Positions 35,583 through 44,316 of a DNA stretch of 64,000 nucleotides are shown here, piece after piece (positions within the stretch are counted from its first letter, which is position 1; the number at the start of each line of letters is the position of its first letter). The position numbers were made by a program, and so were the translations under genes. Source of the stretch: Saccharothrix sp. (GTDB taxonomy: Bacteria > Actinomycetota > Actinomycetes > Mycobacteriales > Pseudonocardiaceae); assembly GCF_031180885.1 (NCBI RefSeq), contig NZ_JAPSLK010000034.1, forward strand, positions 28,030 through 92,029, read 5' to 3'. A model generated the notes under the pieces. It did not search any database. It was given only the letters and a program-made list of their open reading frames with translations, and had not been told where the DNA came from.

Positions 35583-36461
35583 TCAGGGGCGCTGGCCCAC
35601 CGCGTCCACAATGGACATCTCCTCGGCCGGGCCCCAGGTGTTGCCCAGGTACTCGTAGGTGGCCGGGTCGAAGTACAGGGTGGTCTTCTGCGGCTTGTCG
35701 CCCGGGGCCACCGGGGCGGGCCACTCGATGGCCACGGCGGGCCGGCCGGTGGTGTCCTGCGTGTTCCGGACGACCTCCAGGCCCTCCACCCGCGCGGCGG
35801 CCTCGAACAGGGCGGCCTTGGCGTCCGGCTTGACCAGCGAGCCGGCCAGGTTCATGACGTCCTTGCCGCGCGCGTTGATGTTGCCCGGACCGCCGCTGGC
35901 GGTGGCGTTCAGGTAGGCCAGCATCTCGTCGGCCGTGGTCGGGAGGTCCCGCTTGTAGGCGGGGTCCGGTTCGCACGGCTCGGACAGGTTCGGCAGGATC
36001 GCGGTGCCCTTGTACACCGCGCGCACGCCGTCCCGGCAGCCGGGGAGCGGGGTCAGGCCGTCCGGTCCGCTGACCGCGCCGTCCCGGGTGCCGTCCACGG
36101 ACAGCCACGACTCGCCGCCCCCGGCCGAGCGGGCGTACAGGAACTGGTCGGGGCGGGGTTCGACGAACGGCTCCGTCCGGGCCTTCGCGGCGGCCTGGTT
36201 GAGCACCTCCGCCGCACCGGCGACCGCGGGGGCCGGGCCGCCGACGACGTCCACCGGGGCCAGCGTGACCACGGCCGCGACGGCTGCCGCGGCGGCGAGG
36301 GTCGACGCGCCGGCCAGCACGAATCCGCGGTTGCGGCGGGTGCGGGGGGACTGTTCGGCGGCCAGGGCGGTCATCAGGCGGGCCCGGGCGGGTGCCAGGT
36401 CGGCGGCGGTGGGCAGGGGGGTGTCGTCGGCCAGGTCGCGGACGAGCTTGAGGTCATCCAT
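35583..36461 (-). CDS. CU044_5270 family protein (membrane-anchored, sigma-linked)
   Basis: 292 residues. N-terminal cytoplasmic part of about 45 residues (MDDLKLVRDLADDTPLPTAADLAPARARLMTAL) followed by one membrane helix (GFVLAGASTLAAAAAVAAVVTLAP) and an extracellular domain. This is the CU044_5270 family, nearly always encoded just after an ECF sigma factor and presumed to act as its anti-sigma factor or sensor. ATG 36461 overlaps the sigma gene's end by 8 bp. No zinc motif is present, unlike the SigL partner. Confidence 0.82.
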   Translation of the reverse strand: MDDLKLVRDLADDTPLPTAADLAPARARLMTALAAEQSPRTRRNRGFVLAGASTLAAAAAVAAVVTLAPVDVVGGPAPAVAGAAEVLNQAAAKARTEPFVEPRPDQFLYARSAGGGESWLSVDGTRDGAVSGPDGLTPLPGCRDGVRAVYKGTAILPNLSEPCEPDPAYKRDLPTTADEMLAYLNATASGGPGNINARGKDVMNLAGSLVKPDAKAALFEAAARVEGLEVVRNTQDTTGRPAVAIEWPAPVAPGDKPQKTTLYFDPATYEYLGNTWGPAEEMSIVDAVGQRP

Positions 36462-37020
36462 TGCTCAGCAACTCCTCGAGAGCGGTGGGGTTTCCGAGCG
36501 CCTCACGGACCTTGCGGCGGGCTCGGTGGAGGCGGGAGCGGACGGTGCCGACCGGGATGGACAGCGCCCCGGCGACCTCCTCGTAGCTCAGCTCCTCCCA
36601 GGCGACCAGCAGCAGCACGTCGCGGTCCTCGGCGGTCAGCGCGGCCAGGGCGTCGGCCAGGGGAGCGCGCAGCGCCTGCGCGGTGACCCTGGTGGCGACC
36701 AGGTCGGCGGGTCCGGCCTCGTCCGGCACGGCGGCCTCGCGCAGCCGGAACCGCCGGACCTCGTCGCGCCGGTGTTGGCCGACGAGGTTGGTGGCGATCC
36801 CGTACAGCCACGGCCGGGCGTCGGCCCGGCCGAGGTCGTAGCGCTCCCGCTTGCCGAACGCGGCGAGGAACGTCTCCGCGACGAGGTCGTCCGCGACCTC
36901 GCGGCCGAGCCGCCGGGCCAGGTACCGCTGGATGTGCGGTGCGTGCCGGTCGAAGATCTCGGCGAACGCCTCCGGCTGCCGCCGGGAGCGTTCGATGATC
37001 TCCGCATCGGTTGTCGTCAT
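36454..37020 (-). CDS. ECF RNA polymerase sigma factor
   Basis: 188 residues. Region 2: PEAFAEIFDRHAPHIQRYLARRLGREVADDLVAETFLAAF and ARPWLYGIATNLVGQHRR; region 4: LLLVAWEELSYEEVAGALSIPVGTVRSRLHRARRKVREAL. Belongs to the group coupled with CU044_5270 proteins; the partner gene overlaps by 8 bp. ATG 37020 has GAAAGG upstream. Target promoters cannot be predicted here. Confidence 0.9.
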   Translation of the reverse strand: MTTTDAEIIERSRRQPEAFAEIFDRHAPHIQRYLARRLGREVADDLVAETFLAAFGKRERYDLGRADARPWLYGIATNLVGQHRRDEVRRFRLREAAVPDEAGPADLVATRVTAQALRAPLADALAALTAEDRDVLLLVAWEELSYEEVAGALSIPVGTVRSRLHRARRKVREALGNPTALEELLSNG

Positions 37021-37091
37021 GGTGGCCTTTCGGGCGTGTGGCGTTCGCCCTGTTATCAGTCGCCCGCGCCGATCGGGTTCACGCACGACGA

Positions 37092-37118
37092 CGCGGGGGT
37101 GGCCGAGCCACCCCCGCG
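37092..37118 (-). terminator. Terminator of the exporter operon
   Basis: CGCGGGGGTGGC (37092-37103) and GCCACCCCCGCG (37107-37118): a perfect 12-bp stem with a 3-base loop, 18 bases after the permease stop and before the ECF sigma gene. Confidence 0.85.
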
Positions 37119-37135
37119 CCCATCATCCCCCCTGG

Positions 37136-37906
37136 TCAGCGGGCCGGGTCGCGGTTGTAGAGCTTGCGCGACCACAGGTAGCCGCCGGCCGCGGCCAGCG
37201 CGCACCAGCCGATCGCCCACCACCCGCTGTCGCCGATCGGCGTCCCGTTCAGCACGCCCCGCAGCGTGTCGATCACCGGGGTGAACGGCTGGTGCTCGGC
37301 GAACCACGCCACCGCCGGCGACATCGACTCGGTCGGCACGAACGCGCTGCTGATGAACGGCAGGAACTGCATCGGCAGCGAGAACCCGTTGGCCCCCTCC
37401 GGCTTCTTCGCCGCCAACCCGCCGGCCACCGCCGGCCACGTCAACGCCAGCGTCAGCATCAGCAGCACCGCCACCGCCAGCAACCACTCGCCGAACGAGG
37501 CCCGCGGCCGGAACCCGATCAGCAGCGCGACCCCGATCACCAGGGCGACCGTGGCCATGGTCCGGATCACCGCCCCGACCACCTGCCCGGTCAGCACCGA
37601 CACCCGGGCGATCGCCATGGTCCGGAACCGGGCGATGATCCCCTCGTTCATGTCGACGCAGATGCCGATCGCGGTGCCCGCGCTGCTTGACCCCACGGCC
37701 ATCACCAGGATGCCGGGCACCAGGTAGTTCACGTACGTGCTGCTGCCGACGGTGGTCAGCATCGCCCCGCCGAACACGTAGACGAACAGCAGCATCATGA
37801 ACACCGGCACGAACAGGCCGGAGACCGCCATGACCGGGTAGCGCTGCTGGTGCTTGAAGTCCCGGCGCAGCATGGTCATGGAGTCGGCGAAAGCGGTCGC
37901 GCTCAT
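37136..37906 (-). CDS. ABC-2 type exporter permease (DrrB-like)
   Basis: 256 residues with six membrane helices and the ABC-2 signature region EGIIARFRTMAIARVSVLTGQVVGAVIRT. It pairs with the DrrA-like ATPase whose stop overlaps its start ATG 37906 by 4 bp. Together they export a hydrophobic compound, in the daunorubicin-resistance manner. It is the last gene of a five-gene minus-strand unit. Confidence 0.88.
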   Translation of the reverse strand: MSATAFADSMTMLRRDFKHQQRYPVMAVSGLFVPVFMMLLFVYVFGGAMLTTVGSSTYVNYLVPGILVMAVGSSSAGTAIGICVDMNEGIIARFRTMAIARVSVLTGQVVGAVIRTMATVALVIGVALLIGFRPRASFGEWLLAVAVLLMLTLALTWPAVAGGLAAKKPEGANGFSLPMQFLPFISSAFVPTESMSPAVAWFAEHQPFTPVIDTLRGVLNGTPIGDSGWWAIGWCALAAAGGYLWSRKLYNRDPAR

Positions 37907-38841
37907 CGGGCGCTCTCCTGCGGGGTCGGGTGCCCGGTGAGGGCGAAGAACACGTCGTCCAGGTCGGGGGTGTGCACGGTCAGGCCCTCCGGCTCGATGT
38001 CGGCCAGGTCGAGCCGTTCCAGCGTCGCGCGCAGCGACCGGACACCGCCGTCGCCGGGCACCTGCACCGTCAACGCCCCGTCGTCCCGGCTGCCCCCGCC
38101 CAGCACCCGCACCGCGCGGTCCACAGTGGACAGGTCGGCGAACCGCAGGCTCACGTGACCGCCGGGCACCAACCGCTTCAGCTCCTCCGCGGTGCCCTGC
38201 GCGACGAGCCTCCCGTGGTCCAGCACCGCGATCCGGTCCGCGAGCCGGTCGGCCTCCTCCAGGTACTGCGTGGTCAGGAAGATCGTGACGCCCTCCTGCG
38301 CCACCAGTTCCCGGATGATGTCCCACAGCCCGTGCCGGCTGCGCGGGTCCAGACCCGTGGTGGGCTCGTCCAGGAAGATCACCCGCGGCCCGCCGACCAG
38401 CGTCATCGCCAGGTCCAGCCGCCGGCGCATCCCGCCGGAGCAGGTCGAAGCGGGCTTGCGCGCCGCCTCCACCAGGTCGAACCGCTCGATCAGCCGCGCG
38501 GTCAGCCGCCTGCCCTCCCGGCGCGGCAGGTGGCGCAGGTCGGCCATCAGGTTCAGGTTCTCCTCGCCGGTCAGCAGGCCGTCGACGGCGGAGAACTGGC
38601 CGGTCACACCGATCACCGAGCGCACGCCGTCCGGGTCGGTCCGCAGGTCGTGGCCGCAGATGCGCACCTCGCCCGCGTCGGCGGTGATGAGCGTGGACAG
38701 GATCTGCACGGCGGTGGTCTTGCCCGCCCCGTTCGGGCCGAGCAGCGAGAAGACCGTGCCCTCGGCGACGGACAGGTCGATGCCGTCGAGGACGACCTTG
38801 TCGCCGAAGTTTTTGCGCAGCCCGAAGGCCGAGATGGTCAT
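37903..38841 (-). CDS. ABC exporter ATPase (DrrA-like)
   Basis: 312 residues. Walker A GPNGAGKTT (about 35), signature CSGGMRRRLDLA (about 135), Walker B RVIFLDEPTTGLDP, switch His in FLTTQY (Gln here rather than His: LTTQYLEEAD is normal in the DrrA group). A C-terminal extension of about 90 residues, typical of DrrA, ends the protein. ATG 38841. Downstream of the P450 gene (36 bp) and coupled to the permease. Confidence 0.9.
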   Translation of the reverse strand: MTISAFGLRKNFGDKVVLDGIDLSVAEGTVFSLLGPNGAGKTTAVQILSTLITADAGEVRICGHDLRTDPDGVRSVIGVTGQFSAVDGLLTGEENLNLMADLRHLPRREGRRLTARLIERFDLVEAARKPASTCSGGMRRRLDLAMTLVGGPRVIFLDEPTTGLDPRSRHGLWDIIRELVAQEGVTIFLTTQYLEEADRLADRIAVLDHGRLVAQGTAEELKRLVPGGHVSLRFADLSTVDRAVRVLGGGSRDDGALTVQVPGDGGVRSLRATLERLDLADIEPEGLTVHTPDLDDVFFALTGHPTPQESAR

Positions 38842-38877
38842 GGGTTCCCCTCAGAAGGTACTGCGGAAGAAGATCGG

Positions 38878-40068
38878 TCAGACGCGCAGCGGCAGCGTCT
38901 TGACGCCCGTCATCGTGGGCGAGGGCATGAACGTGGGCGCCTGGTCGGGGTCCACGCGCAGGCCGGGGAAGCGGTCGAGCAGGGCGTTCACCGCGACGCG
39001 GCCTTCGAGGCGGGCCAGCGGCGCGCCGACGCAGAAGTGGATGCCGCGGCCGAAGCCGATGTGCGGGTTGGGGTCGCGCGTGGCGTCGAACAGGTGCGGG
39101 TCGGTGAACCGGCGCGCGTCCCGGTTCGCCGCGGACAACCAGACCATCAGCATCTGGTCGGCCGGGATGTGTTGTCCCCCAACGGTGACGTCCGTGGTCG
39201 TGGCCCGCGCCACAGCCGCGAACGGGGTGAAGTAGCGCAGCGACTCCTCGATCGCCACCGGCACCAGCGACCGGTCGGCGCGGACCCGGTCCCGCTGCGC
39301 GGGGTGGGCGTCCAAGCACAGGGTCGTGTTGCCCAGCAGCATGGTGGTGGTGACGTGCCCGGCGACCAGGAGCACGACGGAGAAGTTGACGACCTCGTTG
39401 TCGTTCAAGCGCTCCCCGTCGACCTCCGCCTGCACGAGACCGGAGATCAGGTCGTCACCGGGGTCGGCCCGCCGGGCCCGGATGTGCTCCTTCAGGTACT
39501 CCTGCATCGGGGCGAACCCCTCGACCGCCGCGGCGAAGTCCTGTTCCATCTTCTCCTTGCTGTCGTTCAAGGAGAACTGGTTGGTCTCGGCGAACATCTT
39601 GTCCACCCACTCGCGGAACAGCCCGCGGTCGCTCGTCGGCAGGCCGAGCAGTTCGGCGATCACGATCACCGGGAGCGGGTAGGCGAGGTCCGAGACCAGC
39701 TCGAAGCGGTCGGTGTCGACCTGGTCGAGCAGTTCGTGGGTGAGGGCGGTGATGCGGGGCTCCAGATCGGCCACGACCTTGCCGGAGAAGGCCTTGCTCA
39801 CCAGGTTGCGCAGCTTGCGGTGGTCCGGCGGGTCCATGTCGAGGAGGTTGCCCTCCCGCAGCGACTGGTCCACCTGGACCGGGAAGAGGTCGTTCACGTG
39901 GGCCGAGGAGAAGGTCTTCGGGTCACCGAGGACCGCGCAGGCCTCCTCGTGCCCGTAGACGTTCCACATTCCGGTCTGCTCGTCGAACGAGACCGGGCTC
40001 GGGGGGTCTTCACCGCGCAGCCAGAACTGCGCCGGGTGGATGCCCCACCGGTCGGCGAGGTCGGTCAT
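38878..40068 (-). CDS. Cytochrome P450
   Basis: 396 residues. I-helix AGHVTTTMLLG, the ExxR pair in EESLRYF, and the heme loop FGRGIHFCVGAPLARLE with Cys346 as iron ligand. It resembles CYP105/107-like actinomycete enzymes that hydroxylate hydrophobic natural products. ATG 40068 overlaps the DUF4097 stop by 4 bp. No ferredoxin gene is adjacent. Placement between DUF4097 and an exporter is unusual and suggests modification plus export of a lipid or metabolite. Confidence 0.92.
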   Translation of the reverse strand: MTDLADRWGIHPAQFWLRGEDPPSPVSFDEQTGMWNVYGHEEACAVLGDPKTFSSAHVNDLFPVQVDQSLREGNLLDMDPPDHRKLRNLVSKAFSGKVVADLEPRITALTHELLDQVDTDRFELVSDLAYPLPVIVIAELLGLPTSDRGLFREWVDKMFAETNQFSLNDSKEKMEQDFAAAVEGFAPMQEYLKEHIRARRADPGDDLISGLVQAEVDGERLNDNEVVNFSVVLLVAGHVTTTMLLGNTTLCLDAHPAQRDRVRADRSLVPVAIEESLRYFTPFAAVARATTTDVTVGGQHIPADQMLMVWLSAANRDARRFTDPHLFDATRDPNPHIGFGRGIHFCVGAPLARLEGRVAVNALLDRFPGLRVDPDQAPTFMPSPTMTGVKTLPLRV

Positions 40069-40928
40069 GAGTCGTCCTCCTTCATCGGGATGGCACGGCG
40101 GACCACGATGTCGCCGTACGCGGTGCGCCCCCGGACCTCGACGGTCTCGGTGGCGGGATCGGGGGCCGCGGCGGCCTCCAGGGAGTTGTGCACGGCGCCC
40201 AGCACCGAGCCCAGGTCCAACCACGCCGCGGTGCCGTTGCGGATGCCGATCTCCAGCTGGCCCACGGACGTCTCCATGACGACCTTGCCCCGCACGACTT
40301 CGGCGATCCGGATGCTCCCGCTCGCGGTGGTGGCGGTGGCGTCGCAATGGGCGAGGTCCACGGAGATGTCGCCGTTCGCGGACTTCACGCGCAGCTCGCC
40401 GGTGACCTCGCCGACGCTGGTGCGCCCGTTGGAGTTCTTGATCACGGCGTTCCCGTCGACGTGCTCGACGCGCAGGTCACCGGACCCGGTCAGCACGTCG
40501 GCCTCGCCCGTGACGTGGTTGACGCCGACGTTGCCCATCGCCGTGCGCAACCGCAGCGGCCCGGTGCGGTCGACGTGGAGGTTCCCGGTGGCACTGCGGA
40601 ACCGGAACTCGCCGAACCGACCACGAGCGTCGAGGTCGCCCAACGCCGTGTCCCCCCGGACGCTGGACCCGGCCGGCAGGTCGATCGAGACGTCCACCGA
40701 GCCGCCCTTGTTGAAGATCCCGCGCGGCTTGGGCGTCTTGACCAGCAACCGACCGTTCTCGAACTCCACCCGGGTCTGGTCGGCGGCCTTCACGTCCCCG
40801 TCCCGGTTCGGATCGCTCGGCCGCACCTCGACCACGGTGTCGGTCCGGTCGGATGCCGTGATCCGGGTGGGTCCGACGATCAGTTCGAGGGTGACGGAGA
40901 TCGGTTCGGGCGTGGCGAAAATGGGCAT
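40065..40928 (-). CDS. DUF4097 family beta-strand repeat protein
   Basis: 287 residues made of repeating short strands (GNLHVDRTGPLRLRTAMGNVGVNHVTGEADVLTGSGDLRVEHVDGNAVIKNSNGRTSVGEVTGELRVKSANGDISVDLA), predicted as a beta-helix or sandwich. No signal peptide. GGGGACAGCC precedes ATG 40928. DUF4097 proteins are often encoded with HicB-like regulators and DrrAB exporters; function unknown. It is 49 bp after the ribbon-helix-helix gene and coupled to the P450 gene. Confidence 0.85.
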   Translation of the reverse strand: MPIFATPEPISVTLELIVGPTRITASDRTDTVVEVRPSDPNRDGDVKAADQTRVEFENGRLLVKTPKPRGIFNKGGSVDVSIDLPAGSSVRGDTALGDLDARGRFGEFRFRSATGNLHVDRTGPLRLRTAMGNVGVNHVTGEADVLTGSGDLRVEHVDGNAVIKNSNGRTSVGEVTGELRVKSANGDISVDLAHCDATATTASGSIRIAEVVRGKVVMETSVGQLEIGIRNGTAAWLDLGSVLGAVHNSLEAAAAPDPATETVEVRGRTAYGDIVVRRAIPMKEDDS

Positions 40929-40977
40929 GGCTGTCCCCTGGTAGTGGGTCTGGGAGTTGTTTGCGCTGGTAGGGCGG

Positions 40978-41463
40978 TTACCGGACCCAGCCGGTGTAGC
41001 GCTGGCCGAAGTGCGTGGTGGGCTGGCGGACGCCCTGGTCGAGCGCGGAGGAGGCGGCGCGGACCAGCCAGGCGTTGACCGAGATGCCGGCCTGGGCCGC
41101 GGCTTCCTCGACGCGCTGCTTGAGGTGCTCGGGCAGGCGGAGGTTGATCCGCGTCATCGCGCCGTCGTCGTCCACGGGCGGGGGCGGCGGAGTCGGCTGC
41201 GGGGGCGCTTCGGTCGTGGCAGGCGGCGGGCTGACCACGAACTCGGGGTCCCGTCCGCGCAGTCGCACGTCCACGGAGCCGGGGGCGAGGTCGCGGGTGA
41301 TCTCGGCGGCGGCGGTGGAAAGCGCTTCCAAGAGGGTCAGGCGGGTCGCGGAGTCGACCTGGGAGGTGAGGCGGTCGGCCAGGGCACGGGCCTCGTCACC
41401 GACGGCCTCGGCGGCTACCGCGAGCTCGCGGCGAAGGTTCTCGACATACGGCGTGAGGTCCAT
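40978..41463 (-). CDS. HicB/Arc-like ribbon-helix-helix regulator
   Basis: 161 residues. The first 75 form an all-helical region (LTPYVENLRRELAVAAEAVGDEARALADRL), then a proline-rich linker and a ribbon-helix-helix DNA-binding unit, MTRINLRLPEHLKQRVEEAAAQAGISVNAWLVRAASSAL (about 103-140). Often named HicB antitoxin, but no HicA toxin is nearby, so a plain transcription factor is more likely. ATG 41463 itself lies in a TGGCA operator half-site. First gene of the DUF4097-P450-DrrAB unit. Confidence 0.85.
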   Translation of the reverse strand: MDLTPYVENLRRELAVAAEAVGDEARALADRLTSQVDSATRLTLLEALSTAAAEITRDLAPGSVDVRLRGRDPEFVVSPPPATTEAPPQPTPPPPPVDDDGAMTRINLRLPEHLKQRVEEAAAQAGISVNAWLVRAASSALDQGVRQPTTHFGQRYTGWVR

Positions 41464-41555
41464 GGCACAACTATGGCATCACCCTGGCACCACTTGCAAC
41501 CCTGAAGTGGTGCCAACGTGTGCCATGTGGTGCCACGCCGTGCCATCCGGTGCCA
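41463..41555. promoter_or_regulatory. Helically phased TGCCA operator array
   Basis: TGCCA begins at 41511, 41521, 41531, 41541 and 41551, exactly every 10 bp. On the other side TGGCA begins at 41463, 41474 and 41485, every 11 bp. The two sets meet in an inverted repeat TGGCACCACTT (41485-41495) and AAGTGGTGCCA (41505-41515). Such phasing is expected for cooperative ribbon-helix-helix binding; the adjacent regulator is the obvious ligand. Confidence 0.85.
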
Positions 41556-41601
41556 CCTACGCCACGAGTCAGCCCCTGCCCGACACCTCCAGCCGCACGC
41601 C

Positions 41602-41628
41602 GCCCGCCGGCGAGGCGCTTTTGATCTT
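41602..41628. repeat. Inverted 27-bp match to the flank of composite element B
   Basis: These 27 bases are the exact reverse complement of 34951-34977. The remainder of the gap (41556-41803) holds GAACGCGC words and a CCCGC/GCGGG hairpin but no gene, so a decayed or partial element in opposite orientation is likely. Confidence 0.8.
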
Positions 41629-41803
41629 TAGGTCGCCGCTCACCTGCTCAAATGCCCGCTTCGCGGGTCAAAACAGAACGCGCTCCACCCTCCCGGAGGA
41701 GGAACGCGCATCGCGCCCAAAAAACGCGCCGCGCACTCTCACGATGAAAGGCGAACCCGGAAGGGTGTGGCGAAGAGCAAAAGCCGCCGACGCAGGAAAG
41801 GTG

Positions 41804-42841
41804 TCAGAGGTCGCGGTAGACGTGGGTGCCGTCTCGGACGGTGCCCACGTACTCCTCCACCAAATCCTCCAAAGCCACCACGCCCCGCACCTCCCCCTCC
41901 GCCGTCACAGCCTTCGCCAAGTGGCTCTGCGCCCGCCGCAACGCCGTCAGCGCCTCGTCCAACCGCGCCTCGACGCCGACCTCCGGCAACCCCCGCACCC
42001 GGTCCGCCGGCAAGACCGTGGACGGGTCCGCATCGGCCAGGTCCAGCACGTCCTTCACGTGCAGATACCCCACCAACACCCCACCGTCGTCCCGCACCGG
42101 GAACCGCGAGAACCCGGTCGCCGAAACCGCCGCCTCGACGTCCCCGATCGTCGGCCGCGCGGGCACCGACGTCACCCGCTCCAACGGCACCAGCACGTCG
42201 GCGACCGTCCGCTCCGCCGACGACAACGTCTGCGTCAACCGCCGGTGCTCGGAGTCCTCCAGCAACCCCTCCTGCCGGGACTGGGCGATCAGCAGCGCCA
42301 GCTCGTCCCTCGTGTACGCGGACTCCAGCTCGTCCTTCGGCACCACGCCGACCAGCCGCAGCACAGCCGTCGACACAACGGTGAAACCCCGCAACAACGG
42401 CGCGACCAGCTTGCAGAACCAGTAGTGCACCGGCACCAGCAGCAGCGCCGTTCGCTCCGGACCCGCGATGGCCAGGTTCTTCGGCACCATCTCGCCCAAC
42501 ACGGTGTGCAAAGCCACCACGATCACGAGCGCGATCGCGAACGCCACACCGTGCAACAAAGCCGGCGGCAGCCCAACCGCGTGGAACGGGGCCTCCAGCA
42601 TCGACGCCACGGCGGGCTCACCCAAAGCGCCCAGCCCCAGCGAGCACAGCGTGATGCCCAACTGGGCGCCGGCGATCAGCAACGGCAGCTCGCGACCAGC
42701 CCGCATGACGACCCGGGCCCGGGAACTGCCCCGATCGGCCAAGGCCTCCAACCGATCCCGCCGAGCGGTGATGATGGCGAATTCGGCGCCGACGAAGAAG
42801 GCGTTGCCCGTCAGGAGCAGCAGGATCATCAGGACGCTCAT
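41804..42841 (-). CDS. CNNM/CorC-type membrane protein with CBS domains (Rv1841c-like)
   Basis: 345 residues. DUF21/CNNM membrane domain with four helices (about 1-180; NAFFVGAEFAIITARRDRLEAL, GEMVPKNLAIAGPE) and a CBS pair (about 200-330; FSRFPVRDDGGVLVGYLHVKDVLDLA). It lacks the C-terminal CorC_HlyC domain of its partner. Family members influence Mg or cobalt transport, and the hemolysin name is historical. ATG 42841 overlaps the upstream gene's stop by 4 bp. Confidence 0.9.
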   Translation of the reverse strand: MSVLMILLLLTGNAFFVGAEFAIITARRDRLEALADRGSSRARVVMRAGRELPLLIAGAQLGITLCSLGLGALGEPAVASMLEAPFHAVGLPPALLHGVAFAIALVIVVALHTVLGEMVPKNLAIAGPERTALLLVPVHYWFCKLVAPLLRGFTVVSTAVLRLVGVVPKDELESAYTRDELALLIAQSRQEGLLEDSEHRRLTQTLSSAERTVADVLVPLERVTSVPARPTIGDVEAAVSATGFSRFPVRDDGGVLVGYLHVKDVLDLADADPSTVLPADRVRGLPEVGVEARLDEALTALRRAQSHLAKAVTAEGEVRGVVALEDLVEEYVGTVRDGTHVYRDL

Positions 42842-44163
42842 CGCGCCACCTCCGGCTCCACCCGCGACATCCGCAACTCCGCCACCCGGTGCCGGTCCAT
42901 CTGCACCACGGTGATCCGCCAGCCGTCCACGCGGATCTCGTCACCGACGTCCGGGATCCGGCCCAGCCTGGCCAGCACCAGACCCGCCAGGGTCTCGTAG
43001 TCGCCCTCCGGCATGCGGAAACCGGTCGCCTCGGCCACCTCGTCGTCGCGCAGCAGACCCGACACGAGCCAACCATCCGCACCCAGTGGCCGGACCGGCG
43101 AGCCCTCGCGGCGGTCGTGCTCGTCGCGGACGTCGCCGACGATCTCCTCGACCAGGTCCTCCAAAGTCACCATGCCCGCCGTGCCGCCGTACTCGTCCAC
43201 GACCAGCGCGGTTTGCAGGCCGGACGCGCGCAGGCGGTCCAGCAGGGCGTCGCCCTCCAAAGTCTCGGGAACGGTCTGCACGGGGCGGGTCAAAGCCGAC
43301 ACGGGGGTGGTGGCGCGTTGGTTGCGGGGCACGTTGAAGGCCTGTTTGACGTGCACGATCCCGCGGACCTCGTCCAAGTCGCCGTTGTGCACCGGGAACC
43401 TCGAAAAGCCGGTTTCCCTCGCCTTGGCCAGCAGGTCCAGCACAGTCGCGTCGGCGCGGAGGGACTCGACGCGCACGCGGGGCGTCATCAGCTCGTCCGC
43501 CGTGCGGTCGCCGAACCGGAGAGACCGGTCCAACAGGGTGGCGGTGCCCTCGTCGATCGTGCCCTGTTCGGCGCTGGAGCGGATCAGCGCGCCCAGCTCC
43601 TGCGGGGACCGGGCGGACGCCAGTTCCTCGGCCGGTTCCACGCCCAGCCTGCGGACCAGCCAGTTCGCCGCCCCGTTGAGGCCGATGATCAGCCAGCGGA
43701 ACACCGCCGAGAACCCCGCCTGGATGCCCGCGACGGCCCGCGCGGTCTCCAGCGGCCTGGCGATGGCCAGGTTCTTGGGGACCAGCTCGCCGAACACCAT
43801 CGACAGCGCGGTGGCCAGCGCGAGCGCGACCACCAGCGACACCGGCCGGGCCACCGACTCGGGCACGCCGATCAGCCCCAGCGCGGGGGCGATCAGCTCG
43901 GCCAAGGCCGGTTCGGCGATGAAACCGGTGATCAGCGTGGTGAACGTGATGGCCAACTGCGAGCCGGACAGCTGGAACGACAGCGTCCGGTGGGCCTTCT
44001 CCACCGTCTTGGCCTTGGCGTCGCCCACGGTGGCGACGTGCGACTCGACGGTGCTGCGCTCCAGCGCGGTCAGCGAGAACTCGGCGGCGACGGCGATGAA
44101 CGTGCCGATCGTCAGCGCCACGACGGCGACCAGTCCCAGCACGCTGAGCAGGATCTCGGTCAC
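42838..44163 (-). CDS. CNNM/CorC-type membrane protein with CBS and CorC_HlyC domains (Rv1842c-like)
   Basis: 441 residues. CNNM membrane domain (about 1-190, GELVPKNLAIARPLETA), CBS pair (about 210-335, FSRFPVHNGDLDEVRGIVHVKQAF and VVDEYGGTAGMVTLEDLVEEIVGDVRDE) and C-terminal CorC_HlyC domain (about 350-435). GTG 44163. Coupled to the shorter paralogue downstream, as in M. tuberculosis; the two may form a heterodimeric transporter. Confidence 0.92.
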   Translation of the reverse strand: MTEILLSVLGLVAVVALTIGTFIAVAAEFSLTALERSTVESHVATVGDAKAKTVEKAHRTLSFQLSGSQLAITFTTLITGFIAEPALAELIAPALGLIGVPESVARPVSLVVALALATALSMVFGELVPKNLAIARPLETARAVAGIQAGFSAVFRWLIIGLNGAANWLVRRLGVEPAEELASARSPQELGALIRSSAEQGTIDEGTATLLDRSLRFGDRTADELMTPRVRVESLRADATVLDLLAKARETGFSRFPVHNGDLDEVRGIVHVKQAFNVPRNQRATTPVSALTRPVQTVPETLEGDALLDRLRASGLQTALVVDEYGGTAGMVTLEDLVEEIVGDVRDEHDRREGSPVRPLGADGWLVSGLLRDDEVAEATGFRMPEGDYETLAGLVLARLGRIPDVGDEIRVDGWRITVVQMDRHRVAELRMSRVEPEVAR

Positions 44164-44316
44164 CGGGCACCCCGGGAGGGGCTCGGGTCTTGCGGCAAGC
44201 CGGGTGTCGGACCCGGCTCAGTACTGCATCCAGGCGATTGCGCGTCGCGCACGGAGGTGATCACTCCTAGGAAGGGGTGGTCGGACTACCGATCCAGTTT
44301 AGAGAGTCGGCGCGGG

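Noticed and set aside
40978..41463. HicB antitoxin of a toxin-antitoxin pair
   Set aside because: No HicA-like toxin on either side; a five-gene operon with exporter genes suggests a normal regulator.
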